Positions 35,109 through 47,300 of a DNA stretch of 64,000 nt are shown here, piece after piece. Origin of the DNA: Aquanectria penicillioides (Eukaryota > Ascomycota > Sordariomycetes > Hypocreales > Nectriaceae). The stretch covers positions 1,426,001 to 1,490,000 of the forward strand of contig PYIU01000004.1 in the NCBI GenBank assembly GCA_003415625.1, given 5' to 3'. A model generated the notes under the pieces. It saw only the letters and a list, made by a program, of their open reading frames with translations, did no database searches and was not told where the DNA came from. Made by a program: the position numbers and the translations under genes. Numbering within the stretch: the first letter of the stretch is position 1; the number at the start of each line of letters is the position of its first letter.

Positions 35109-37585
35109 TGCAGGAACGAGTGGCTGCCGTCATGTACAAGGGCCAACGACAATGGGGAAGCAGAAGACCAAAAATGAGATTATCAAGTCATGGACACGAG
35201 GGAAGTAAATACTAAAATCCAACGACGAGGCCTCAAGCAGTCTGGGGCAATGGATGGGGCGGGTGTCTCACGCCCCCAGGGCCCCAGCGGCTGCGGATCG
35301 GATGGCTAGGTAGGTAGTGAGTGGTCCAGGGCCCGGCCTTGGCGGCAAAGAAACAAAGACAGGACCAAGATGAGACGAGACCAAACGAGACCAAACCAGA
35401 GGGAACGAGGCGAGACAAGGTCAAGGCGAGACAAGGCGAATCAAGGTGCACCAAGGGGACCTGCCGGACCTGGATAGGCGAAAGGACAGAAGCAGAAGCA
35501 CCCAGGGACGCAAGAGAGAAAAAGACGTTGCAGGGAGTCTAGGACCAGGCACGGTGGCAGTGGCAGTGACAGTGGGAATTAGAGTGGGTGGTGCAGCGCA
35601 GCCATGTTCGTCGTTAGTCGCGACTAGTTGAATGGATGCGTGAGCGTGAGCATGAGCGTGAGCGAACGTAGCTCTAGCTCTTTGACCCAACGTCGCACAG
35701 GCGGTACTTCGGGCAAGACCCAGGGCTGAGATTGGTCGAGCGGGACAATCCGAGATGCCCAAGGTCGGCGACTGTTGTTGCTGTACTTTTCTGGAGCCAT
35801 TGGCACTGAGAGAATTGGGCTGGCACCTTGCTCGGATTGCGCTGCTGAGCGCGTGCTCTACCAGAGGCACGAAGGGGTGAAAGGAGTCTGACGCAGTGAT
35901 GTCTGGTTGAATGGGGTTGTTGTAACGTTGCGTGGAGTGGCCAGTGAGCCGGCAGGTGGACCTGGCGGTACGTACCTGCCTCCTCCCACGGGGTCTGGGA
36001 TTCCTGGGCCAGTGCTGTGGTACCTACTCTTTGACCGTACTCCATAGTCCCCTCTCTTCTTTTGCTCTTCGTAGGTCTTTGCGGATGTGGAAGTTTTCAT
36101 TGGTGCGTCGATGTCGTGTTTCCCAGTGCCACAACGCTACAGCGCTACTACAGTTGCCATTGTACAGTAGTCTAGCATGTATCTGCCACTTTTACCACCT
36201 CTTCTAGGTCTACCAGGTCTCGCCTTACACCTTCCTGGGTATGTGTCTATCAGTGGCCCCTTCCGTGGATGGAAGGGTCCCTTTAACTTGGCACCTCACC
36301 CGCCTTGCCTTAGGTAAGGTACTACCTAAGGTGACCAGGTAGTGAGGCTCTCCCATTCCCACTCCCACTCCGTTCTACCAGCTCGTGGGTCACACGCTGA
36401 TTCGTCGACCACCAACTACACTCGGCTTTAAAACCTGCTGCGTCAATGTACCCTGAACTTCAGCTCTGCAAAGACAAGCCACCGTGCATGATATGCAAAG
36501 TACATGTAGGCGCCCTCAACAACAATTGCTTGCTTCCCCTCAGTCCCGTCTTCTCCAATCCAATCGTCCTTCACCCTCAGGGTTCCCAAGACTGAAATGG
36601 GTTGACCCCACACCACGGCCGTTTTAAGCCGGGCGTGCACGGGGACTCGACTGGTAGGGCCGATTGCTAGCACAATTTCGACAGCTGTGTTAGACGGTGG
36701 ACAACTTTGCTCGGCCTTTGATGTTGCTTCCCACGAATGAATGGGTCTGGCTGGGGACCTGTGTGCGAAATATGGAGCACAAGTCCTTTTCCCTGATACT
36801 AGTTCAAGGCCCCAGTGACTTGGGTACGATCCTCATATCCAGCGTCGGGTGTCCCAAGTACATCCCGAACACAGACCCCGGTCTGCCATGGCTACCTACA
36901 TACCTACCTACCTACGTAGGTATCCGACTGTCGCTCACAAATGGTGATGTCAGTTAGATACCAGCCAATCCGGACTCCTTGCGGGCTCCGTGTAATTCCC
37001 TGCCCTTCCCGTGCTCCTATCCGCTCGACCAAGAGCTCCAGTATCAAGTTGAGCACCACGGCCACGGCCAGTGGCAAGTCATATGACCGTGAGCAACGTT
37101 GGCAGCATTCCACCACAACAGGTCGGATGGGTCGGCCGAAAGCGGTGCACCCTCGGCACCTTCAGCGTCCACGCCATTTTCTCTTTGGTATCTACCGTGA
37201 CGTTCCATCCATCACGATACACTTCGACTCACAGTTTTACACTTTGGCCACTCAACGGTCCTCGATGGCGAGAGATGATGTCGACGTCCTCGTGGGTCAC
37301 TATCATGATGCAAGGCACAAATCTTCCTCTATGGGTGGCGCTTCACCCAGAAAAGGGTTTTCCCCAAACTATTAAGCAACTCTTCTAATCCTCTGCCCCC
37401 TCCCAAACCTGAAGTGACGATCTGCGCTCACAACCTACACAACCCTGTCAGCACTCATACCCAAACCATACTCCTCTTTCTTCCTCCATCTGATCCATTC
37501 TACATCATCCCGACACCTGCATACGAGCCATACTAGGCCGTTTTGGTATACATCACCCGTCTCACTGCCCCTCGACAAATTCGCC
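35109..37585. other. hxk3-dam1 divergent promoter region with repeats
   Basis: 2.5 kb with no credible gene. It contains purine-rich GAGACAAGG/GAGACCAAA imperfect repeats (35370-35455), a GAGCGT repeat (35638-35665), an inverted repeat at 36308-36331 and CCTA-type repeats ending in the palindrome ACCTACGTAGGT (36890-36925). It should hold promoters for both outward genes. Confidence 0.55.
36308..36331. repeat. Inverted repeat
   Basis: Perfect 9-bp arms CCTTAGGTA and TACCTAAGG are separated by 6 bp (AGGTAC). The site is about 1.2 kb from both flanking start codons. Confidence 0.7.
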
Positions 37586-38774
37586 ATGCGTCTGATTATT
37601 CGGGATGATGAGCATGCCGCAAGCATGTATGTGGCCAACTACGTGGTTGACCGCATCAAGGCCTTCAAGCCCACCCCTGAACACCCATTCATCCTTGGAC
37701 TCCCCACAGGATCCAGCCCCCTTGGCGTTTATGAGATTCTAGTTAGCAAGTACAAGGCCGGCGAAGTAAGCATTGCATGACACCATCCACGAATGCAACC
37801 AGCTCTAACAGGGGTTGTAGATCTCCTTTGAGAACGTTGTAACATTTAACATGGATGAGTACGTGGGGCTCCCTAGAGACGACCCGAACTCATACCACTC
37901 TTTTATTTTTAAAGAATTCCTTTCCCACGTCAACATCCATCCTTCCAACGTCCATATTCTTGACGGAAACGCGCCAAACCTCGAGGCGGAGTGCAATGCC
38001 TACGAGGATGCCATCAAGGCATTCGGAGGGATCGACCTGTTCCTGGCCGGTATTGGTGAAGATGGACACATCGCTTTCAACGAGCCCGGGTCGAGTCTTG
38101 CCAGCCGCACTCGGGTCAAGACACTTGCCTACGACACCATTTTGGCCAACTCGCGCTTTTTCGATGGCGACCTGAGCAAAGTGCCTCGAATGGCTCTGAC
38201 TGTAGGCGTTCAGACCATCCTCGAGGCCCGGGAGGTCGTCGTCATCATCCTCGGCGCTCGCAAGTCACTTGCGTTGCAAAAGTGTATTGAGCAGGGAGTC
38301 AACCACATGTGGACACTCTCTTCACTGCAGCTTCATCCCCATCCAATGATTGTTGTAGACGAGGATGCCACTCTAGAGCTTCAGGTCAAAACGGTCAAGG
38401 TAAGATAACATCGCACTCCCATATGTTTCTCATGGACTATTGCTAACTCACTCACTCAGTACTTCAAGAGCATCGAACAAGTCGCCCGCGAGCAGGGCTT
38501 TGAGCAGATTCTGCCTTCCAAGGTCCGCACTGGCAATGTTGTCATTCCGGAGACCAAGGTCCAGAAAGCTGAACCGCCTTCCATCATTGCCCCGGAGCCT
38601 ATTGCCTCTCACCTCCTCAAGGCTGCTCCGGCAAGCGGGCGCTCTTCTCGCTCAGTCTCGCCCGACCTCGTACCTGATCGCATGGCTTCGCGTATTCCCG
38701 AGCCTAGCCTCAACCGTAGATTGACACCAAGCCCCGAACAGCAGATGATGAGGGTAAACGCCGTTGGAGCCTAA
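37586..38774 (+). CDS. dam1: Glucosamine-6-phosphate deaminase
   Basis: Converts GlcN-6-P to fructose-6-P and ammonia, the last step before glycolysis. It has 357 aa in three exons: 37586-37765, 37821-38399 and 38460-38774, all in phase. NagB-family motifs are [38 protein letters not shown] (catalytic Asp region), [19 protein letters not shown] (catalytic Asp/His/Glu) and [15 protein letters not shown]. The third exon adds a C-terminal tail of about 90 residues beyond the bacterial NagB core. This tail is rich in Ser, Pro and Arg ([20 protein letters not shown]) and is probably disordered or regulatory. Confidence 0.96.
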
Positions 38775-39299
38775 ACAGAGGTATTTGATGGGGAAAGATG
38801 CTAAAGAGACAAAGCTGGTCTTGTCCAATCGCTTATTAATAGTTTCGAGGTCTTCGATCCAAGATTGTAAAATAAACGAGAGATGCAGAGGGAATTCAGA
38901 TACAGTCGCTACGCGTTTTGCTGAGGAATTTCAATGATACCATGATACAAGCGGCTTGATAAACCAGGGTGTTGGGGGAAGTCAGTTTTGTACAGCGTTA
39001 GAGGGTAGTCATATTTGACGTCGTTCTCGTATTTCAAAAGTCAACATGGGCCTTGATTTATTTAAATCAACCTAATAAATTCGCACTCGAAATCTAGGGT
39101 ATATGAGCAGCTCTCTCCTCTTCACCCACGTGCAGGATGATTTCCGCCATTCGTTGTCCCCGAGGCGATCCAATATTTCCGTGCCTGCTGGCTGATAGCA
39201 TTGTACAAATTGGAAAAACAAATATGTAGATATACAACAAATGGTAATCCGGGTCACTGCCAGTTCATAAATCATTAGTATTTGTCCATGCACCATCAT
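38775..39299. other. Convergent dam1-ron1 3' region
   Basis: 525 bp between the stop codons of dam1 and ron1, AT-rich near 39060. No gene is seen. Confidence 0.5.
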
Positions 39300-41060
39300 T
39301 CAGGAGCAAAGTAGCGTTTCGCTTTGCTTCTGAGTTGCTGAGCCTTCATCTCGGGTGGGACAATGGTGTGGTGAACAACGTGCGGCCTGTAGACGGCGTC
39401 CACGGGGGGCATCCTAAAAGGTAGTTAGAGCCTGAGTCTTTTTTTATTGTTGCAAAATGGCTATCGAACATACCAGTCGTCAACTGTAAGGGGAAATATT
39501 CATAGAGGGGATCTGCATCCTCTGAAGGGCTGTTCTCGTTGTTTTGACCTGTAACTGCGGCGACCTTTCTAGGCTGGGGGCTCTGCAGATCGGAGCCTGA
39601 ACGGTTCGGGCTTCTCTCGTCTTCTGATAAAGACAGGCTGATTGGAAGTGAGGTACTGTGGCGAGGGGCCTGGTTTCTAGTCGGCTGTGGGGCGGAGTGT
39701 TTGGGGGGTTGCTAGATTCATTCGACCAAGATGGAACTGGCGGCTTTGGAACATTTGGTGAAAGAGCCATCCGTTTGGCAGGATGCGAGTTCGAACCAGG
39801 TTGAGGGCTAGGTAGTGGGGGAGGAATCGATTGGGTAGTTACCCATTCGTTTGATTGCTAGAAGGTCAGCTTAGTAGTGTCGAGATTGCAGCAGATACTT
39901 ACTTGAATATTGCCAAGAGAGGGAAATTTCTGAACAAATGGTTGGGAACTCTCTCTTTCTACTCTAAGGGTTGAATTTTCGGCGGTTGAGGTGTTTCTGC
40001 GCTCCATTCTCTTGTCACTTGTCAGGGGAACATCCTTCCTGCTGTCAAAGTTCCTCGGACTTCGTCCGCGCACGATGACTGGGCCAGATTGAATCTCAGC
40101 GATATTAATGAAATCGCCCGTCTTCGTCTTGCCTTGAAGACCTATTTTAACAATATAATGCTGTTGCAAGCCTTTTCTTCGGCCATTGTTTGCGGTTGCG
40201 TGCTTGAATTGTAGCCTTTTCCAGGATACGGGAAGGGAGATGCGATGTGCGTCGACCTCTTGGCCTGAGGTGAGATCAAGAGTAATATTTGGCGGCGCGG
40301 CCACAGCCTTGGTTTCCTCGGTAGGCTGGGCGTTTGCATTCTTCCAGGGGATCGATATTATCTCTGTGGGTTTCCCGTCGATGGATTCCACAGCTGTAAT
40401 AGTCGCAACCAGCTCGAAAACTGGTGTTTGGATGCCTTGGTCATTTATCACATTCGTGACAATACGAGGCAAGGTGATTTGGCCTGAGCACTGCCAGAGG
40501 TTACGCCGATAGCACGTCAACTCCATTGGTCTGCCAGATGTTTCGCCGCCAAAGACATCTTCAGCAACGAAAAACATGCCATATAGTTCTGCAGTTATGT
40601 TGGTTTCCGAAAACTGGCCCGTTTCATCGATGACCGATGCGCTGCTGATAGGGGGAGAACCCGAGGAGTTTGTTGTCGAGCTCCTGGGGAGATGACTCTT
40701 CGTGCAAAACATCTTGGTTCGGAGGAGGTTCAAATTGACGGGATGAGTAGGAAAAGGGGTCTTCGAAGGTCGTTGAGAAGGCATCTAAGTCGTATGAGGG
40801 CGTGAAGGGAAGATTTTGCAACGTGGTTCCGTCACTCGGGGGGTGTCAGCATTTGGGAAACGGAGATTGCGCAAGTTGAGCGACAGCTCGGGGGCGGGGG
40901 GCACAGGATTGACATACAGCAGCGATTCATCAAAGGCCATGTCAGGGTCGAAAACGTCCATGTTCAGGCCCTGGGGTTGTGGTGCACCGAGATTCATCGT
41001 CATGGGATCGTTGGGGGAGGCGCCCGTGGGGAGCCCCGGCATCGAGTTGAAGGTGGCCAT
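39300..41060 (-). CDS. ron1: Ndt80-like transcription factor RON1, frame broken in this sequence
   Basis: Regulator of GlcNAc catabolism in Trichoderma, a p53-like Ndt80 DNA-binding protein. The ATG is at 41060. The DNA-binding domain is clear: FVAEDVFGG, MELTCYRRNLWQCSGQI, SLPVSWKRLQFKHATANNG and QQHYIVKIGLQG. The C-terminal family tail FPLTVDDW/MPPVDAVYRPHVVHH ends at 39300. Introns lie at about 39858-39902 and 39414-39473. To follow the family protein, the frame must change near G/C runs at 40838-40843, 40651-40655, 39703-39708 and 39490-39493. Between the first two breaks the family-like text DPFSYSSRQFEPPPNQ and SPQELDNKLLGFS is in another frame. These are either sequence errors or a recently damaged gene. 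A 51-nt intron at 40785-40835 would remove the first stop but would leave about 45 residues reading off frame. Confidence 0.8.
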
Positions 41061-41851
41061 GGCATTGTCTAGCAGCCTGTCATTGCTTCATTGGGTCAGG
41101 TGCGCGGGTCAGATGCGCGACACAGGGGAGCTCCGGAGCCCTGCGGGACTCGAAACTGATTCGGATCAACTGGCGACGGCGATGGCGATAATAGCGAGCG
41201 AGCGACAGGCGGCTGTCGAGGATTGCGCTGGGGGAATTGCGCACGAGATCAGACGACGGAGTGGCCTTGGCTTTGGGTTGACTTCGCAGCGCGGTTGCAA
41301 GAGAAAGCGGAGGAGAGGCGGAGGAGTGGAGGAGGCATTGTGGAGAGGTGACCCACGACCCACTCGGGCTTTCTGCCTTCGGATTTGGCCTATCAACAGC
41401 AACGGTGGCGTCAATTGGCTGGCTTGCCTGCAGACCACCTGCGGAACATGGCTAGAAGCGTAGGGGCACTACCCACTGAAGAACAGCGCTAGCTGCGGGC
41501 AGGTTCGGCAATCGTTTCAGAAGGGTACAGTGGTTCGATTGACGCTGTAATTTCGCTATCTTACATGCTACGCAATTATCTGCGTGTTGGTTCGGACGAA
41601 GGTGTGGCAGGCAAGGCACTTATTATTGATACTCTAAACGCCCTAATCTAAAATATCTATTCGCAACTACCTGGTCGAATACCGGTACATAAATGCCATG
41701 CCATTCCTTGACGCCGACCAAACCACCTCACACAGATCTATATCTCCATTGCCGCTCCCTCTAGTCTTAAAGTCTTGTCATTCTTGAGTCTACTAGTACG
41801 TCCACGTCTCTCCCTGCTCCAAGAGCCTCTGATAAAAAAAGCCCCCCCCGT
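41061..41851. other. ron1 promoter and dac1 3' region
   Basis: About 0.8 kb. It includes an A7-G-C8 double homopolymer at 41835-41850 just downstream of the dac1 stop. ORFs here are low in complexity and not credible. Confidence 0.5.
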
Positions 41852-43323
41852 TTACTTCATGTCTGCCTTCACATGGCTCGGATCGGCCCGATCAACCCGC
41901 TCACCAAACTTCCATACCTCATCCACCGCAAGCCGTGGATGGCCTCCCGCGTTCTGCTCTGAAAGAATTACTAGATCGGCATCCGCCCCTGCATCCAATG
42001 TTCCCTTTACCCCCTGGAGCCCCAGCATCGCCGCTGGGGTAGAGGTCGCAGCCCCGAGAGCCTGGGCAATCGTGGCCCCGGTCCACTGCATAAAGTTGTT
42101 TACGCATTCAAGCAGTGTGATGGAGCTACCGACCACATATTAGTTCACATTCTGCACATCTTCCCCCTCCTCCTCCAATATTGTCTCCACTATGCTTAGT
42201 TACATACCTTCCAGCAATCGTTTCGGAGCCTTCAAGAAGCAGCTTGGGCCCCTTTTTAATAATATTGCACGTATTCTCTCCGTTGGTCCATGGATAGGCT
42301 CCGTCGGGGAGGCCGACAAGGTGCATGGCATCCGTGACGAGGATGAAGCCATCGGGATGTGAATTGTAGGCGATTTTAATTGTCGTTGGGTGGAGGTGAA
42401 TCCCGTCGGAGATGATGCCAAAATATGGCCTTGGCAGACTCTCAGCCTTGCCAAGAACACCAAAGACGCCAGGGTTACGATGGTGAAGAGGCCGCATGGC
42501 GTTGAATAGGTGGGTGATCATGGTGGCACCCATGCCTACGGCCTGAGAAGCTTCTTCATAAGTCGCTTCCGAATGGCCGATGGAATAGATGATACCCCTT
42601 GATGTCAATTCGGGAATTAGGTTCATCATGTGACCACGCTCAGGTGCAGCGGTGATCATCTTAATGGGCATCTTTGCATCGCCGTATGGATTCATGTTCT
42701 CGGCTCCGTAGCACCGCTCGAGATCCTCGATCGATTCGGCCTCGATCAAGACGTCGACGTTGTGGACTCCGTTCTTAGTGGGGCTCAGGAATGGGCCCTC
42801 GCAATGGGCCCCGAGCGACTCGGCGCCGTGGTCGGGCACCCGCGGCTCTCCAGACGGACCCAAATAGGGAAGTGTCTAGTTAAGGTGCCGTTAGCCTCAT
42901 GCATGCATGCCCCACCGTTCAAGTAGTCCAGGGAAATTTTACCTTCTGATACATCTCCGGCCGCTGGCTTGTGATTGTTGGGATGTAGGATGTCACCCCA
43001 GTCTGGACAAGAAGGCGGTTGACTTCCTGCAGCCTCTTTCCATATTCGGTCATGTCCTCAAGCAACGTCGAGAAGTTGAAGCCGAATGCTCCATTGAGCT
43101 GACATTCGATCAATCCAGGCGCAACAATACGTCCGCCGAGATCGATCGTCCTGTCAGGAAGAGCCAGCTCATCGTAAAAGGAAGCCTGGCTGTCAATGAT
43201 TTTGCCACTGACAGAGCTGACCCAAATGTCACCCTCGACGAGGGCCTCGTTCTTGAGGAGGCGACAGTTGGTGAACTTGGTCAGCCCGGTCTTGGCTCGG
43301 GTGGGAGAAACGGCGCTTGGCAT
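41852..43323 (-). CDS. dac1: N-acetylglucosamine-6-phosphate deacetylase
   Basis: Removes acetate from GlcNAc-6-P to give GlcN-6-P, the substrate of the deaminase nearby. It has 440 aa in three exons: 43323-42943, 42875-42208 and 42125-41852; phases agree. The start is the ATG at 43323; an upstream in-frame extension has only a TTG. NagA-type motifs of the amidohydrolase superfamily are RIVAPGLIECQLNGAFG, AHCEGPFLSP (metal Glu), YSIGHSEATYE and THLFNAMRPLHHRNPG (metal His residues), GIISDGIHLHP, and VTDAMHL (catalytic Asp). The final exon carries the closing part TLDAGADADLVIL. It is divergent from nag3, with about 1 kb between the starts. Confidence 0.95.
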
Positions 43324-44340
43324 GGTTGGAGTAATAAGACGAGAGGGGAGCAAGAGGGCAGAGAGTATGGCAGTACGTAAGTGATTGAGGTATTCTGGCC
43401 AAAGAGTCCGCGACTGTGAGCTTTGTTGGGCCGGCTTCCTCTCTGATCAGAATGAAGAATTCAGTCCAAAAGGCGACATGATGGGTACTTAGTAGTCCAT
43501 ACGGGTATCACGGAGCGGGCAACAGAGCGATTCATCGTGACGCCAGCGCATGGTGGCATCTCGGGGCATAGCGGCGAGTCTCGTCACCATCACAATCGCC
43601 ACGCCTGTCCCTCGGCCGATTTGGACAGTTCCATGCCACAGGAGGGATGTGGGGCTTCTCGAATGGCAAGACAGATAGACTTGCGACTGGGAATCTTCCT
43701 AGCCGTGACTGTCTGGTGGATGACAAGGTGGTGTAGGGTTCGCCTTCGGGCCGGGACCATCTAATGGGCCACCTGCTAATACAAGAGCCTGACATTCGTC
43801 CATCTGCCCCATCGACCTAACGTTTATTCTTTCCTTCAACAACTGTCACCTGTTCATCCCACCCAGGCACTAGACACCAGGCACCAAACACCAGGCACCA
43901 GACACCGGGCACAAGCTACCGATACCACGGGGCTGCTCGCTACAAGCTTTCTCCCAGCCTCCCAACTTGCCTCCTTTGCCTTTGTCTACGGATAGACAGA
44001 TAACTTACCGTTCCATGTAACGTTAACTCAGCCGCCGTCCATCAACCCCATAGACCCACCAGGACATTACAAACCGCCGTTGGCCAATCACCGCTCTTCA
44101 CGCATCCTTAGCCGAAGTTTAGACGTCGGCTTCTCTCCGCAACATGGCCCCTCCCAGGTTAGCCAGGTCAGATTCCTCGTCGTCGTCGTCGCCTTCGCCG
44201 CCCCCGACAAGGCATCTCATCGTTACCTCAAGTCCAAGGCGAGAAGCGACCGGCATCTGAACGGGAACCGCAATCGCTCCCACTCCGGCACCGGGTACCA
44301 TGTCACTAGGCGCCGCCAACGCCACCACCGCCCGATCGCC
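43324..44340. other. dac1-nag3 divergent promoter region
   Basis: 1 kb shared upstream region. It holds a tandem repeat of GGCACCAGACACC-like units (43863-43912, about four imperfect copies) and TC-rich sequence. The nag3 frame stays open upstream but has no earlier in-frame ATG. Confidence 0.55.
43863..43912. repeat. Imperfect 14-bp tandem repeat in the dac1-nag3 promoter
   Basis: Units such as CAGGCACCAGACAC are repeated about three and a half times with single-base changes. Confidence 0.75.
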
Positions 44341-47300
44341 ATGGCCAACTCAGACGACAGTGACCTGGATCCACTATGGCAGAACCTCGATTGGTACGTA
44401 CCAGTTGTCTCACACTCCGCTCCGGCCTTTGCCAGAGAGTCCACTCCGCCCCCTCCGGCCCCTCCGGCCGGGGCTTCGACTCCACGCCATGCATGTTGCT
44501 CCGTTTCATGTGCGTATGTTGTGCTAACATGCCTTCGTGCCGCCTTCTAGGGCCATTGGCCAGATCCTGATTATGGGATGGGATGGCACCGAGGTCACCC
44601 CACAGATCAAGACTCTCATCGAGGATCACCACCTTGGTTCCATCATTCTCACTGCCAAGAATCTCAAATGTGCGTATTTCGCCTAGTTCGGGCGAAGGCT
44701 TTGTACTTCTGGGCCGTCATTGTAGACAGCTGAGACTTGATGGCCTAGTAACATCTTCCTTTCTCTGAGGCTAACAACTCGTAGCTGCCCAACAAACCGC
44801 CAGGCTCGTACAGGAGCTTCAAACTATAGCCAAAAATGCGGGTCATCCTCAACCACTACTGATTGCCCTTGATCAAGAGAATGGCGGTGTCAACAGTCTC
44901 TTTGATGAGGACTATGTTTGCCAGTTCCCTAGTGCCATGGGCGTTGCGGCCACTGGCCGGGCCGAGCTGGCCTACGAAGTGACCAAGGCTACCGCATCCG
45001 AGATCTCAGCCTGTGGTGTAAACCTTATGCTTGGGCCTGTTCTTGATGTCCTGAATAACGCACGCTATCAGCCATTAGGAGTTCGTGCCGCAGGAGACGA
45101 TCCTCAAGAAGTATCACAGTATGGCCTCGCTGCTCTGAGAGGTATCCGCGATGCCGGAATGGCCTCCTGTGGAAAGCACTTCCCTTCATATGGAAATCTA
45201 GACTTTCTCGGTTCCAATCTTGACGTTCCCATCATTACCCAAACGCTGGAAGAACTTAGCTTGAGTGCTTTGGTTCCCTTCCGCAATGCTATTGCCAGCG
45301 GTAAATTAGACGCCATGTTCATTGGAGGCTGCGGCATCTCTAACCCATCTATGAATGTGAGCCATGCATGTCTATCCGACCAGGTTGTGGATGAACTACT
45401 TCGGAACGACCTAGGATTCGACGGAGTTGCCATTTCAGAATGCCTCGAGATGGAGGCTCTGAGCCATGAGCTAGGCGTTCAGAACGGTGTGGTAATGGCA
45501 GTTGAAGCAGGGTGTGACCTGGTTCTCCTTTGTCGAGCATACGACGTCCAACTTGAGGCTATCAAAGGGTTGAAGCTGGGATACGACAGTGGTATCATAT
45601 CCAAAGAGAGGATATTCACGTCCTTGAGACGTGTGCTTCGGCTCAAGTCGACATGCACCTCATGGAACAAAGCCCTTAACCCGCCAGGCATTTCACTGCT
45701 CTCCCAGCTTCATCCTGGCCACATGGCCTTGTCTCTACGGGCGTATGATGACTCAATTACTGTCATTCGAGATAAAGAAAAACTGCTCCCTCTCTCGGCC
45801 TCGATGCATCCTGGAGAAGAGTTGCTCTTGCTTACCCCATTAGTTAAGCCACTTCCAGCATCTTCTCTCACTAAAAAGATCCTCAATTCAAAGGACAGCC
45901 AACATTTGGCGTGGACGAATCATGACGCGTGGTCACACAATGACCGTGAGCGTGGTGCCATTATGAGTGGAGAAGGTGTCTTCAGGGAATTCGGAAAGTC
46001 CCTTGCTCGAGCTCGTAGCGAGAAACTTCTACATACTAGCTACACTGCCAACGGAGTGCGACCAGGTAAGGCTGGGTCATCAAGTGATCTGAGACAAAAC
46101 TGACAGCAACATAGTCCATGAAAACTTGATCAACAGAGCATCCTGTATCATCATTGTCACAGCCGATGCCAATAGAAACTTATACCAGGCCGGTTTCACC
46201 AAACATGTCGACATGATGTGTTCCATGCTTCGAAGCCGAGGTCAAAAGAAGCAGCTTATTGTCGTCGCAGTCAGCTCACCATACGACTTTGCTATGGACA
46301 AGTCCATCGGCACATATCTCTGCACTTTTGACTTCACGGAGAACGCTCTTCATGCTCTAGCTAGGGCCCTTGTTGGTGATATCAATCCTGCCGGGTCTCT
46401 TCCTGGCACTCTGAGGAAGAGTAAAAAGGTTCTTAAATCTAGACAGCACTGGCTTGTGGAAGAATTCCAGCCCGAGCGAGATGCTTCAGGGCTGGAAGAA
46501 TTGCTGCGTGCCGTATATCGAGCAAGCGCACCTGATCTCCAGTTTCTCCAGACCACCACTGCTACTACCTTTCAGCTCAGGAACCAACATATTAACGAGG
46601 CTCATTTCGTTGTGAGAAACTCGAGTACACAAGCTTTGTACGGCTTCGTGGCCACATATTTCCTCCATGGTGTTGGAATCCTAGGTTCCATCTTCGTTGA
46701 TCCAGCAAAACGAGATGTCTCAATTGGCCGATCACTCCATCGGAGAGCCATCAAGAGCTTGACTCAGCGGCGAGGGATCAAGAAAGTGCAGATAGGAATG
46801 GCTTTTCCAGGCGTGTTCCCAGGAATTCCAGTGGATGTTGAGGTGAATACAGTCAGGGACTGGTTCGCGAATAGTGGCTGGGATACCCAATTCCCCCGCC
46901 GGGTCACTAATATGGCCATCAATGACCTTACTAACTGGTCTGCGCCGGAGGGTTTGCTTCAGAGCATTCAAAGAGCCAACCTCAGTTTTGACCTGATTCA
47001 TGGACTAGAGAATGCCGACAGTGTTCTCAGCCACGTACGAGCTCATGCAAATCCCGAAATTCTGGAGCTCTATCGCTTCGCGCTCTCGGAGACTAAAGCA
47101 TGTGGCATCGTTCGTGCCAAGGATGCGGCAGGTAACCTATTGGGAACTATTATCATCTGTCGCCAGCATAGTGCGCTGGCCACATATGTCCCTGCCCTTC
47201 TTTCTCGTACTGAAGATATAGGAGGCATCCTTGCTCCCATCATTCCCACGATGCCATTTGCAACGCTTGTTTTACAGGGCCTGGCGCTTATGGGTGTCCG

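Noticed and set aside
40785..40835. A 51-nt intron as the sole explanation for the first ron1 frame break
   Set aside because: It would remove the stop, but the segment after it would then read off frame while the family-like text DPFSYSSRQFEPPPNQ lies in the other frame.
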